From IMG/VR virus record IMGVR_UViG_3300028920_000275, positions 1 to 23,259 of that record: a stretch of DNA of 23,259 nt; one strand, given 5' to 3'. This document shows, piece by piece, positions 13,936-21,173 of this stretch. Source of the DNA: a virus. The first letter of the stretch is position 1; each line of letters starts with the position of its first letter. Under the pieces are notes generated by a model that did not search any database, was not told where the DNA came from, and saw only the letters and a program-made list of their open reading frames with translations. Position numbers and translations under genes: made by a program.

Positions 13936-15291
13936 TTAAGAAAAAGATTTTAAAGAAACATCGTCTAAGTAAATTCCTCCATTATTCCCAGAAGTTCCTT
14001 CCCTGAATATCAAAGAAATAGAAGTCGAAGCAGATTTGATATAAAATTGTATATCCTGAAAACCAAGAAAATCCTCCCAATCATATATGGCGAACCTGAT
14101 TAGCGAAGAATCATAGCGGGGTTGCCAGTAGTTCCCCTGCCCATTCCCTAAGTGACGAACCTTAAAAGCCCACTGATAATAGTTCCCGGAAATTATGGTA
14201 AATGTTTTTGCGATCTGTGCGTTCGCAGTCGGATTTGGATTAGCATTTACTTTAAAAGCAAACTTTCCGACCCTTTTTTGTATGCTTTGACTTATAAACT
14301 CATTTGGAGATCCAAGTCCAGTTGGTGTCCATCCAGTAACAGCATCAGCCTCTCCGATAGAATCACTGGCTGCATTCGCATCAGTGTGCAATTCAGGACC
14401 ATAAGTTAACCCTGAAACATTCGCTGAATTTGTCAATACAAGAAAAGTATTGTTATCCAAATATGTTTTTAAAGCTGCATTGCTGGCTGGTGTCCTGCTA
14501 TTTGAAGAACGAACATACAGAGTATATCCAGTAACATTTTTGAAAGATTCAATCGCATTATCGACCATCCTTCCGGTAAATTTACTATCAGGTTGATTCG
14601 ATCCGATCATTACAAATATATTTCCAACCGTGTCGAGCCAGGGATCTGACCCATCAAACGTGAGATTATCACATTGTGAAGCGGCAAGCGCTATAAGCGG
14701 AAGGTTTCTTAATTGGTTAATATCGCCATAGATAGCGGAATTGTAAGATACATTAATATTTGATAAAAGGGGTAAAGTCGCAAGTTGCGCTATATCGCCC
14801 CCGACTTTACTACCAGGTAAAGCAAAATCCGTAAGATTTGGCATTAAAGAAACCCATTTATCTATTTTACCATATAGTTCAAAATCACCATAATTAACAA
14901 CCGTCGGACCGTAAACATAGAAATAGGTAAATAAAGATAAATTTCCAGTTATCCAGATAGCATTATAACCCTTATCAGAATAATTACTATCTACCGTTAC
15001 AGGGCTTGTTCCGTTCCCCGCCGTATTCGTTACGGTCCCATCGCCCCAATGGATAGTATAAGGTTCTAAAGCTGGCGCTTTAAAGATTATTCTTACTTGA
15101 AATTCAGTAAAAAATAACTGAAAAGCCGGAAGAATATCCTCACCCTGCGGAGCCCAGAAATAGCCATCAGACCAGTACAGCTTTCCATCTGGTTCATTTA
15201 TGACCATTGCCCCGGCTTCCGGCTTTAATTGATATACGTCAGGCACCTGTTCGGCCTGAACCTTGAAAGCTGAGTTTTGTAAGATTGTCAT
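13936..15291 (-). CDS. Fibre-like protein 2: anchor, WGDGT domain, solenoid, jelly roll
   Basis: The 451-aa product begins MTILQNSAFKVQAEQVPDVY. Anchor residues 1-50 end DGKLYWSDGYFWAPQG. A domain with IHWGDGTVTNTAGNGT (about residues 80-95) follows, then degenerate leucine-rich units (GKIDKWVSLMPNLTDF, GGDIAQLATLPLLSNI, GDINQLRNLPLIALA) at about 145-215. From about residue 298 a module opens YGPELHTDANAASD and ends GGIYLDDVSLKSFS, with the strand pattern of carbohydrate-binding jelly rolls of the CBM4/9 kind, in which the final strand reads (I/V)-x-(I/L)-D-(D/N)-V-S. This suggests binding to a host surface glycan. The same module ends protein 1. The gene lies 9 bases downstream of protein 1 and 3 bases upstream of protein 3. 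Confidence 0.65.
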   Translation of the reverse strand: MTILQNSAFKVQAEQVPDVYQLKPEAGAMVINEPDGKLYWSDGYFWAPQGEDILPAFQLFFTEFQVRIIFKAPALEPYTIHWGDGTVTNTAGNGTSPVTVDSNYSDKGYNAIWITGNLSLFTYFYVYGPTVVNYGDFELYGKIDKWVSLMPNLTDFALPGSKVGGDIAQLATLPLLSNINVSYNSAIYGDINQLRNLPLIALAASQCDNLTFDGSDPWLDTVGNIFVMIGSNQPDSKFTGRMVDNAIESFKNVTGYTLYVRSSNSRTPASNAALKTYLDNNTFLVLTNSANVSGLTYGPELHTDANAASDSIGEADAVTGWTPTGLGSPNEFISQSIQKRVGKFAFKVNANPNPTANAQIAKTFTIISGNYYQWAFKVRHLGNGQGNYWQPRYDSSLIRFAIYDWEDFLGFQDIQFYIKSASTSISLIFREGTSGNNGGIYLDDVSLKSFS

Positions 15292-15301
15292 GGTATGGAT
15301 T

Positions 15302-16672
15302 TTAGAATGTTACTTTTCGCACTGAAACATTATCAAGATAAATGCCTCCAATGTCCACCCCGGGGAACTGTTCTCTGAACGCAATTTCAAGGCTTGTATC
15401 TGGAGCAAGCCGATAGTATGCTATTCTCGTAAATTCAGTATCCCACGGAAAAACATTCTGAGCCGGATATGAATTAAATATTCTCGCGCTCCACCTTCCC
15501 CATATTAGTGGCATTTTTATATCTCCTTCATGGTATCCACCGGAACCCGTATGCCTCCAATCCCAAGCGACACGCATAACATCTCCCGCTACAACCGTGA
15601 TAGGCGTGGTGAGTGCTATCTCTGCAAAATTTGTGGGATTTGGTGTGCAGTCACATTTTATCGAATAGGCTCCTTTCGTCTTTCTCAAAGTTTCGACTGC
15701 AAATATATTCGGTGGGGCAAGTCCGGTTGCCGTGAATGCCGACAAGCTGTTTGACTCTGCCCCTGCCGGATCACTGATAGGTGAAGGATCGGTAAATAAC
15801 TCAGGACCACATTTTTCTTCGAACAAATTAACAGGCTCATTAATCGAAAAAATGTTCCCATTATTTACGATCTGTTCAACATATGGATTGGATTCAGGAC
15901 CCCTCGACTCTTTTTCAACAATAGCTATCGTTTGGTTTGTCAGGTTGGATAATGCTTTCAAAGCATTATGGATCTCTGTTCTCGACCAGCCGTTCTCTTT
16001 AAACTGCACCTGATTACGGTTGACATGAAAAGCATCTGATCTGGTGAAGGATGTTTTTGGCAGTTCCCAGATTGTAATGTTATCGATCATGTCTTTCAGA
16101 GTGGAAACATCACCACCAACATTCGGGAGCCTTAAAAGGTAAATCTCACACCCAATAGGAAGATTGGCAAGAACAGATACATCTCCAATGGCTCCACAGG
16201 CTTCTAAGGTGAGATAATAAAGTAACTGACATTCCACAAGCCAGTCAATTCTGAATCTAAGGTTTCGATGTCCTCCAACATTAAAGGAAGTAATGTCTTT
16301 ATAATCACCGCCAAACTTTATAAAATAGCCACCCTCTTCAGTATATGTGTGAATAAGATGAATAACAGATGAACCCTGCCCCGGTATTGTTTCAATTGTA
16401 CCATCACCCCAATCTACGATTAGATTTTTGCCCACAGCCAACCGGAACCAGAAATTGGTGTTGATATTGTCAATTTTTTCAACGCCATCATAGAAGAATG
16501 TCATCTGAGCCCTTTCCTGAGAACCGACAGGCTTCCATCCCAACGAATCAGCTTCATACATCTTGCCGTCACGTTCATTGTAAACAATTGCACCAAGTTC
16601 AGGATCGATCAATGCAATATCTTTTACAGGTGCAGCTTGAATTTTAAATGAGGAATTTTTTAGAACAGTCAT
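15302..16672 (-). CDS. Fibre-like protein 1: anchor, WGDGT domain, solenoid, jelly roll
   Basis: The 456-aa product begins MTVLKNSSFKIQAAPVKDIA and is first in the fibre cassette, starting 16 bases after a promoter -7 box. Its anchor (residues 1-50) ends DGKMYEADSLGWKPVG. VDWGDGTIETIPGQG (about 86-100) and HTYTEEGGYFIKFGGDYKDI (about 108-127) give a clear PKD/BspA-like WGDGT domain. Short leucine-rich units follow (GDVSVLANLP, GGDVSTLKDM, about 163-195). The C-terminal jelly-roll module (about 288-456) opens CGPELFTDPSP and ends GGIYLDNVSVRKVTF, parallel to that of protein 2. A function as a virion-displayed receptor or glycan binder is inferred. Whether it sits on tail or head cannot be told from sequence. 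Confidence 0.65.
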   Translation of the reverse strand: MTVLKNSSFKIQAAPVKDIALIDPELGAIVYNERDGKMYEADSLGWKPVGSQERAQMTFFYDGVEKIDNINTNFWFRLAVGKNLIVDWGDGTIETIPGQGSSVIHLIHTYTEEGGYFIKFGGDYKDITSFNVGGHRNLRFRIDWLVECQLLYYLTLEACGAIGDVSVLANLPIGCEIYLLRLPNVGGDVSTLKDMIDNITIWELPKTSFTRSDAFHVNRNQVQFKENGWSRTEIHNALKALSNLTNQTIAIVEKESRGPESNPYVEQIVNNGNIFSINEPVNLFEEKCGPELFTDPSPISDPAGAESNSLSAFTATGLAPPNIFAVETLRKTKGAYSIKCDCTPNPTNFAEIALTTPITVVAGDVMRVAWDWRHTGSGGYHEGDIKMPLIWGRWSARIFNSYPAQNVFPWDTEFTRIAYYRLAPDTSLEIAFREQFPGVDIGGIYLDNVSVRKVTF

Positions 16673-16688
16673 AGTGAAGAAGTTTTCT

Positions 16689-16719
16689 CAAAGTTATGGC
16701 AACATTTTTTCACATCAAA
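16689..16719 (-). promoter_or_regulatory. Bacteroidota-type promoter of the fibre and tail block
   Basis: On the minus strand TTTG (16719-16716) is followed after exactly 19 bases by TAACTTTG (16696-16689), a perfect match to the Bacteroidota consensus TTTG-N19-TAnnTTTG. It fills the 52-base gap between the terminase stop and the first fibre start at 16672. The 44-base segment 16681-16724 is 32/44 identical to 4861-4904 in front of the head block, with the same spacing. Confidence 0.8.
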
Positions 16720-16724
16720 GCACA

Positions 16725-17924
16725 TCACGACACAGAATATTCCCCGTATCTTGGCTTCTCCCTGATATGCACTATACCGTAACGAATTGCATCAAGTGAG
16801 TGATTCCAGTTATCGACAGGCTTTCCCGTCCATTCACCGTCACGGTCTTTTGCAAAAGAATAGTTTCTGAGTTCCTTGATTGTGTTTATGGATCTCTTTG
16901 TCACATTCAATCGGAAGGATCTCACAGTTTGGATTCCGAAGCTAACACTATCCGGACCCTTTATGCTGTCCACCACATTCAGACCCATCCTGCGTAAATC
17001 TGCATTGCTTTTCGGCTCTGCACTATCAGCAACGCATTGATCCCTTCCCGCCACTGGCTTCAAAAGGTTGAAGATATCACTGTTGAACATCCCCGGTTTA
17101 TATTCCAGTTCATCGAACCAAAACTGCCCGTCAGCATATCTCAATTCGCCTATCGCTGTCGGATCATGGGTGAACCCGTAGTCAATGACGAAAACCCTCC
17201 GTTTGTATTCCTCTGGCAATTCGTCACATTTAAACCAGTGCGTTCCCTCTTTGTAGATAAGCCCTTCAAGTGTGCCATATTCACCCAAAACAAAGACCCT
17301 GTAAAAGTTCGGATCAGTCCTTGCCCTTGTTTCCAATGCGTCCACAATGTTCCGCTCGACAAGCATTTCCCCGGTTTCGACATCAACGTTCTTTTTATAT
17401 GTCGAATGAATAACCGCCACATCGTCCCGCTCGTCCTGTAATTTGGTAGCCCAGAACGGTGCGACAGGGTTCCACGTCAGCAGGATCTGCCTCCGTGTCC
17501 GGATTTCCACCTGATCGAATATTCCCTTTGTCACATTGTAAGCCTCGTCAATCAGAACGAAATCATGCCTCATGGCATAGAACCTTTGCTCGTCATCTGC
17601 CGGGATGAACTGAAGGATCGAACCTGTTTCAAAAAAGTAAGTGTTGTCCAGTTTGTTGAACCTGTCAGGCTCGTACTTTTCTTTCATAACGATTCTCGCC
17701 CAATCCCGGTAGACCGATTTCTTGATCACCGGAATTGATTCACCGATAACCGTGATCACCAATGGCTTTGGAAACTCCATGCCATATGCGGTCAAATATT
17801 GAAGTGCGCTGATTGTTTTTGATGAACTCGATCCACCGTACAGGCAGATTATTCTTTTGTCGAAATGCTCTGCCAGTTCATCGAATACCTTTGTGGTTGG
17901 ATATCTAAGTCCCGGTCTTGTCAC
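16725..17924 (-). CDS. Terminase large subunit
   Basis: The 399-aa product is the packaging ATPase-nuclease that moves DNA into the prohead through the portal. Visible motifs are a Walker A variant GGSSSSKT (residues 30-37), a Walker B strand FVLIDEA (122-128) with the catalytic Glu after the Asp, a coupling motif LTWNP (149-153), and an RNase-H-fold nuclease with candidate metal-binding Asp248 (FVIDYGFTHDP), Asp300 (VADSAEPKSNADLR) and Asp378 (NHSLDAIRYG). This order and the ~400-residue length fit the Terminase_3 (PBSX-like) family. The start is a GTG at 17924 that overlaps the small subunit by 20 bases and has AAAGG shortly upstream. A promoter follows its stop, so terminase belongs to the right-hand operon. 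Confidence 0.93.
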   Translation of the reverse strand: MTRPGLRYPTTKVFDELAEHFDKRIICLYGGSSSSKTISALQYLTAYGMEFPKPLVITVIGESIPVIKKSVYRDWARIVMKEKYEPDRFNKLDNTYFFETGSILQFIPADDEQRFYAMRHDFVLIDEAYNVTKGIFDQVEIRTRRQILLTWNPVAPFWATKLQDERDDVAVIHSTYKKNVDVETGEMLVERNIVDALETRARTDPNFYRVFVLGEYGTLEGLIYKEGTHWFKCDELPEEYKRRVFVIDYGFTHDPTAIGELRYADGQFWFDELEYKPGMFNSDIFNLLKPVAGRDQCVADSAEPKSNADLRRMGLNVVDSIKGPDSVSFGIQTVRSFRLNVTKRSINTIKELRNYSFAKDRDGEWTGKPVDNWNHSLDAIRYGIVHIREKPRYGEYSVS

Positions 17925-18309
17925 CTTTATGGATTACTTCAAGCACTTTCTTCAGACCCTTTTGCTTTTCACCCACGATAAAGGCAGGCTGTTCTGAGTA
18001 TGCAACCTCTTTTCGCTCAATGTAGCCCCGGTGTTTCATTTTTGTTTTTGCATAGAAAATGATCATTGCCGTGTTCCCGTCCTGAATCTGTTCCAACAGT
18101 TTCGATTCAACAAAGTCGAAGGTGTATTCCTCAACATCATTGACAGCCCTTGCGAATGCCTTATCGCTTGTGATCCACCGATAATAGGTTGATCTCTGGA
18201 TGTTTGCCAATTTACACGACTGCGACACATTGCCGAGGGTTTTCTTCATTGCCTCAAGCATCTCCTTTTTTTTTAGTGCCGTGTTGCGTATTGTCCTCTT
18301 TTCAGCCAT
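17905..18309 (-). CDS. Terminase small subunit
   Basis: The 134-aa product begins MAEKRTIRNTALKKKEMLEA. Residues about 13-45 form a helix-turn-helix: KKEMLEAMKKTLGNVSQSCK followed by LANIQRSTYYRWITSD, a pattern common to DNA-recognising small terminases (a phrase like G-N-V-S-x-A-C-x-x-A-x-I-x-R-x-T-Y-Y-x-W). Then come a helical oligomerisation region (VESKLLEQIQDG) and AMIIFYAKTKMKHRGYIERK. It should bind the packaging site and load the large subunit. I chose ATG 18309; a TTG nine bases upstream would overlap the lipoprotein stop but is a poorer start. It lies directly before the large subunit. Confidence 0.85.
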   Translation of the reverse strand: MAEKRTIRNTALKKKEMLEAMKKTLGNVSQSCKLANIQRSTYYRWITSDKAFARAVNDVEEYTFDFVESKLLEQIQDGNTAMIIFYAKTKMKHRGYIERKEVAYSEQPAFIVGEKQKGLKKVLEVIHKGDKTGT

Positions 18310-18314
18310 CCCTA

Positions 18315-19349
18315 TCAATGAGAATTATAAAGCGTCCTTCCGAATAGATTGAACATATAGGCCATGTTCCAGTTTCTTCCCCAGTCCTCCGAATCATTGT
18401 AGATGTAATACAGGTAATGGTTCGGATCTCCACGGGTAGCATTGCACAGCCAGATAATTTTATTGTTGGCATCTGTTCCGGGTGCCTGAGCCTCGATACA
18501 GTATTTGTGTCCTCTCTGGATTATTGCACCGCAGAAGTCCATCTGGTACCAGCAGTAATCTTGGTCATCTGTTTCAATGAATTTAGCGGGATAGAATTGA
18601 GTCAGCAATGTGTCCATTGGTTGATCGTTTTCATCCAGTTCAATGAGGGTGAAGTATATTGAGTCCCACGGATCACCCTGTTTCGCCATCATAATTTGAA
18701 GCCAGTTTGTCACATAGCTGTCGGTTGCAACGAATACGGTTCTTTTCCTGTAGTCTGGATTCTGAAATGTAGGATAGGTAAGGCTGTCCACATCGTTCCA
18801 ATTGTCTTTTAGTTCCGGATAAAGGTGATCCCTGTAATACAGCCAAATCTGGTGTGCGATCATTAATGAGTCAAAGCTACTGGAATCAATTTTGCAATAC
18901 AACAGCCATGATCTTGCCGAATCCTGATACATCCCGATTGGGATAAATGCTGTTGAGTCATACCAGAATGAGGGCGGGATAGTGTCAACGGTGATCACAT
19001 CAAATTGCATCGAACTCGTATTGCCTGAACAATCAATAGCAACTACTCGGACAATAATATCGTTGCCCGGGATTAATTTCTGCCCCGGTTCAGGTGTCTG
19101 GTAAAATGTGTCGATACAGCAATTTTCCCTGACCTCGATTGCCTCCGTGTAATCAGGCAGATAATATTCGCACGAATCATTGACAAAATAAAACTGGGTC
19201 GGTATCTGGCTCATGCAAGTACATCCCGCCATCAGTAAAGCAATGAGTCCGAGAATGAAAAGTATGGGTACAAGCATATAACGGAAGCAACCGTAATTGT
19301 CGCCCCTGCCCTGCCCCTGCCTTGGGTCTGTTTTTCTGAATTTTTTCAT
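18315..19349 (-). CDS. Phage-encoded lipoprotein with Ig-like and carbohydrate-binding-like domains
   Basis: The 344-aa product begins MKKFRKTDPRQGQGRGDNYG, a basic leader longer than usual. A hydrophobic stretch at about 25-41 (MLVPILFILGLIALLMAGC) ends in a lipobox with candidate lipidated Cys43. Residues about 55-125 look like an HYR/Ig-type domain (NDIIVRVVAIDCSGNTSSM, then FDVITVDTIPP). The C-terminal 90 residues contain YCIEAQAPGTDANNKIIWLC and EDWGRNWNMAYMFNLFG, the pattern of a small beta-sandwich module often appended to secreted proteins. Lipoproteins in phage genomes often act at the infected-cell envelope, for example in superinfection exclusion; that is a hypothesis here. It overlaps the upstream gene as ATGA and lies just before terminase, an odd place for it. 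Confidence 0.7.
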   Translation of the reverse strand: MKKFRKTDPRQGQGRGDNYGCFRYMLVPILFILGLIALLMAGCTCMSQIPTQFYFVNDSCEYYLPDYTEAIEVRENCCIDTFYQTPEPGQKLIPGNDIIVRVVAIDCSGNTSSMQFDVITVDTIPPSFWYDSTAFIPIGMYQDSARSWLLYCKIDSSSFDSLMIAHQIWLYYRDHLYPELKDNWNDVDSLTYPTFQNPDYRKRTVFVATDSYVTNWLQIMMAKQGDPWDSIYFTLIELDENDQPMDTLLTQFYPAKFIETDDQDYCWYQMDFCGAIIQRGHKYCIEAQAPGTDANNKIIWLCNATRGDPNHYLYYIYNDSEDWGRNWNMAYMFNLFGRTLYNSH

Positions 19350-20176
19350 TGGTATGTAGGTCTTTCTGCGTAATGTACGAAATGAAGAATATCCCTGTCA
19401 AGTTTATATTGATCGCCAACATCAAGATACCATGATTCATCGAACCATGGATCGCTTTCCATCTTTTCTTCGTCAGTCCATTGATAGCCCTTTTTTGCCC
19501 TGTAAGCTCCAACCGGATATGACGGTTCCAAAGCAGCACATAAATCATAGATCAATAAATTCCACGCTTTGTTCGCCTGAATGATTCTCGCGCCGATTGT
19601 TGGAATTTGAGTCATGTAGTGCATCCATGCCGACAAATGTAAAGCATAGACTGGCAACCCTCCGGTCATCTCTGCCAGTGTCAGGCTCATGTGCTGAAAC
19701 TTTTCATAGATTTTCAAATGGATATTTTTCTCCCTGATCAGATACTTACGGTATGCTTCCGTGTGGGGTCGCCATTGAATATTGAACGGCAAAGGCGTTT
19801 GTTCGATATATGTTTCCCATCCCATCAGCTTGCAGGCTGTCCAGAACATGATATATGGATCTCTGGTCATCTCTCCCACATATCGGTATTTCGTGTGCGG
19901 GTATTCCTCAGGGCAGTTCCTGTTTAACCTATCAGCACGCCTTTTCTCTGCCATGCTTTGAGCATCATTCACATGATCGAGCCATTCCGGCCACCGTCTG
20001 CCCTGCTTTATGGTTTTATAAACAGCCCTAAGCATTTCGAAGTCATGGTATGCAATTGCACCGATACTCGTCCTGAACAGAACGTCACCCTTGCCATGAG
20101 TTTCATAGCCGTAAAGATCCATCTGCCATGCGCTTGACGGTGCTAAAAGCAATCCGCCCTCTTTGTAGTAATACAT
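19346..20176 (-). CDS. Conserved-looking 276-aa phage protein, unknown function
   Basis: The product begins MYYYKEGGLLLAPSSAWQMD. It is soluble, Trp- and Tyr-rich and mostly helical, with no signal peptide. Noticeable segments are DLYGYETHGKGDVLFRTSIG (about residues 20-39), MTRDPYIMFWTACKLMGWET (about 103-122) and TGGLPVYALHLSAWMHYMTQ (about 170-189). I recall similar strings (GYET..GD.xFRT.IG..AY.D and RDPYIMF) in uncharacterised Bacteroidota phage proteins, with an appearance like alpha-toroid glycosidase or lyase folds, but I see no catalytic signature to support that. It starts one base after the second glycosyltransferase and overlaps the lipoprotein as ATGA. A link to glycan metabolism is suggested only by these neighbours. 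Confidence 0.65.
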   Translation of the reverse strand: MYYYKEGGLLLAPSSAWQMDLYGYETHGKGDVLFRTSIGAIAYHDFEMLRAVYKTIKQGRRWPEWLDHVNDAQSMAEKRRADRLNRNCPEEYPHTKYRYVGEMTRDPYIMFWTACKLMGWETYIEQTPLPFNIQWRPHTEAYRKYLIREKNIHLKIYEKFQHMSLTLAEMTGGLPVYALHLSAWMHYMTQIPTIGARIIQANKAWNLLIYDLCAALEPSYPVGAYRAKKGYQWTDEEKMESDPWFDESWYLDVGDQYKLDRDILHFVHYAERPTYQ

Positions 20177-20177
20177 T

Positions 20178-20939
20178 TCAAATTCCTTTTATCGGTATGG
20201 TTACTGATCCATTCAATAGGTCGCCCATCTTTTCCCCCGGAAGGTTATACCTGATTACCCTCTCGCCCCATTTAGCCATGATTGCTTTGCAGTACATTGT
20301 CTCCCGCTCCCGTGATCTCATTGAAACAATCCCCCCAGAATTTACGCCGTGATCACAGTCATAAGCCAGTTTCTCCACCCTCAGAAGCATCCGGTACTTC
20401 TGCAGTTGTTGCAGTGCCATGTCATAATCGTCCTTTGTTCCCATCCGTTCATCGAATAAAAGCGGATGGTCAAGGTGAACCTGAAACGGCCCCAAGGTGA
20501 TATTGGTCAGACTGAAAGGCTTCCATTCCTTAAATTCCCGCTCGTCCCCTGCTGTCCTCTGAGATACGCCCCACATCTTGCAGCCAAATTCAGCTGCGAC
20601 CTGAGTATATTGATCCAAAACAGGCATTAGCAAATCCACTGGTAGCTTACGAAAGCTGATAAATTGCTTCTTTTCTGCCGGACGACCCTCCATGTAAAGC
20701 AGATATTTTACGTCATCGTCTATCATGCAGAGCGGTCTGGGTATGTTTTTCAAGATCCAGTTCCTTTTTTTTGGAATCGAGCCATCCTCTGAATCTGGAA
20801 TAACGATCATTTTTTTCTGAGGCAAGACTTTTAAATATTCATCTTTTTGAGATTCAGGCAAAACGAATTTAGCGGAGGTAAAATATTCCAAGCCGGTCAA
20901 GCAATGCGAACGTTTATAGGTTGGAACGACAATGTTCAT
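20178..20939 (-). CDS. TAGT-like DNA-modifying glycosyltransferase B
   Basis: The 253-aa product begins MNIVVPTYKRSHCLTGLEYF. It has a GT-A-like layout: a P-(S/T)-Y-x-R opening strand and loop, FVLPESQKDEYLK (about residues 25-37), IPDSEDGSIPKKRNWIL (about 47-63), the nucleotide-sugar/metal motif CMIDDDV (Asp74-76), a later FDERMGTKDDYDMALQ (about 162-177) with candidate acidic catalytic residues, and GVNSGGIVS (about 198-206). This matches my knowledge of TET/JBP-associated glycosyltransferases (TAGT), predicted to glycosylate hydroxymethylated pyrimidines in phage DNA. It is a diverged paralogue of the enzyme at 21174-21887. It follows a 58-aa gene by ATGA-type overlap. A sugar-transfer role on other acceptors (teichoic-like or capsular glycans) cannot be excluded. 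Confidence 0.65.
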   Translation of the reverse strand: MNIVVPTYKRSHCLTGLEYFTSAKFVLPESQKDEYLKVLPQKKMIVIPDSEDGSIPKKRNWILKNIPRPLCMIDDDVKYLLYMEGRPAEKKQFISFRKLPVDLLMPVLDQYTQVAAEFGCKMWGVSQRTAGDEREFKEWKPFSLTNITLGPFQVHLDHPLLFDERMGTKDDYDMALQQLQKYRMLLRVEKLAYDCDHGVNSGGIVSMRSRERETMYCKAIMAKWGERVIRYNLPGEKMGDLLNGSVTIPIKGI

Positions 20940-21112
20940 TTCCGAAAGATATTTTTAAAACTTTTCAACAAGGCGCAAGAGTTTCGAAGCCGGTCAAGCA
21001 TTTTTAAACCTTTTCGTTCAGTCGCAAAGTTTGTAGATGTCGAAGCACCCTTTACAACCATCATTAGCGAACCGTTATAAACACTGTAAGAGCAGACCGT
21101 CACTTTCTCCAC
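20936..21112 (-). CDS. Small 58-aa basic protein between the two glycosyltransferases
   Basis: The frame opens at GTG 21112 (EKVTVCSYSVYNGSLMMVVK after the start) and runs through GASTSTNFATERKGLKML and DRLRNSCALLKSFKNIFRK to a TGA that overlaps the next start in ATGA. Alternative starts are GTG 21103, preceded by GGAG but only three bases away, and ATG 21064 or 21061, which give 41-42 aa. The product is basic with an N-terminal beta hairpin-like half and a helical C-terminal half. I recognise no family. The tight overlap with a glycosyltransferase gene and the protein-like composition support a real gene, and it may assist one of the two enzymes. Confidence 0.55.
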   Translation of the reverse strand: MEKVTVCSYSVYNGSLMMVVKGASTSTNFATERKGLKMLDRLRNSCALLKSFKNIFRK

Positions 21113-21173
21113 TTTTCACTTTTTTATGAGAACTTTGGTTTTTTCTTCAAAAAATCGAAGAAGAAATATTTTT

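Noticed and set aside
12213-16672. Diversity-generating retroelement acting on the fibre genes
   Set aside because: No reverse transcriptase gene and no template/variable repeat pair are visible in the window; divergence of the C-termini is better explained by module exchange.
20952-21031. Two ~31-base imperfect direct repeats (TTTTTAAA-C-TTTTC ... CGCAA-A-GTTT) 49 bases apart
   Set aside because: They fall inside the 58-aa frame, similarity outside the A/T-rich core is low, and no third copy exists. Probably chance in A/T-rich coding DNA.
21121-21173. TTCTTC-N8-GAAGAA inverted repeat after the first glycosyltransferase
   Set aside because: The stem is only six weak A/T-rich pairs and the minus-strand RNA has no U run after it, so a terminator is not supported.
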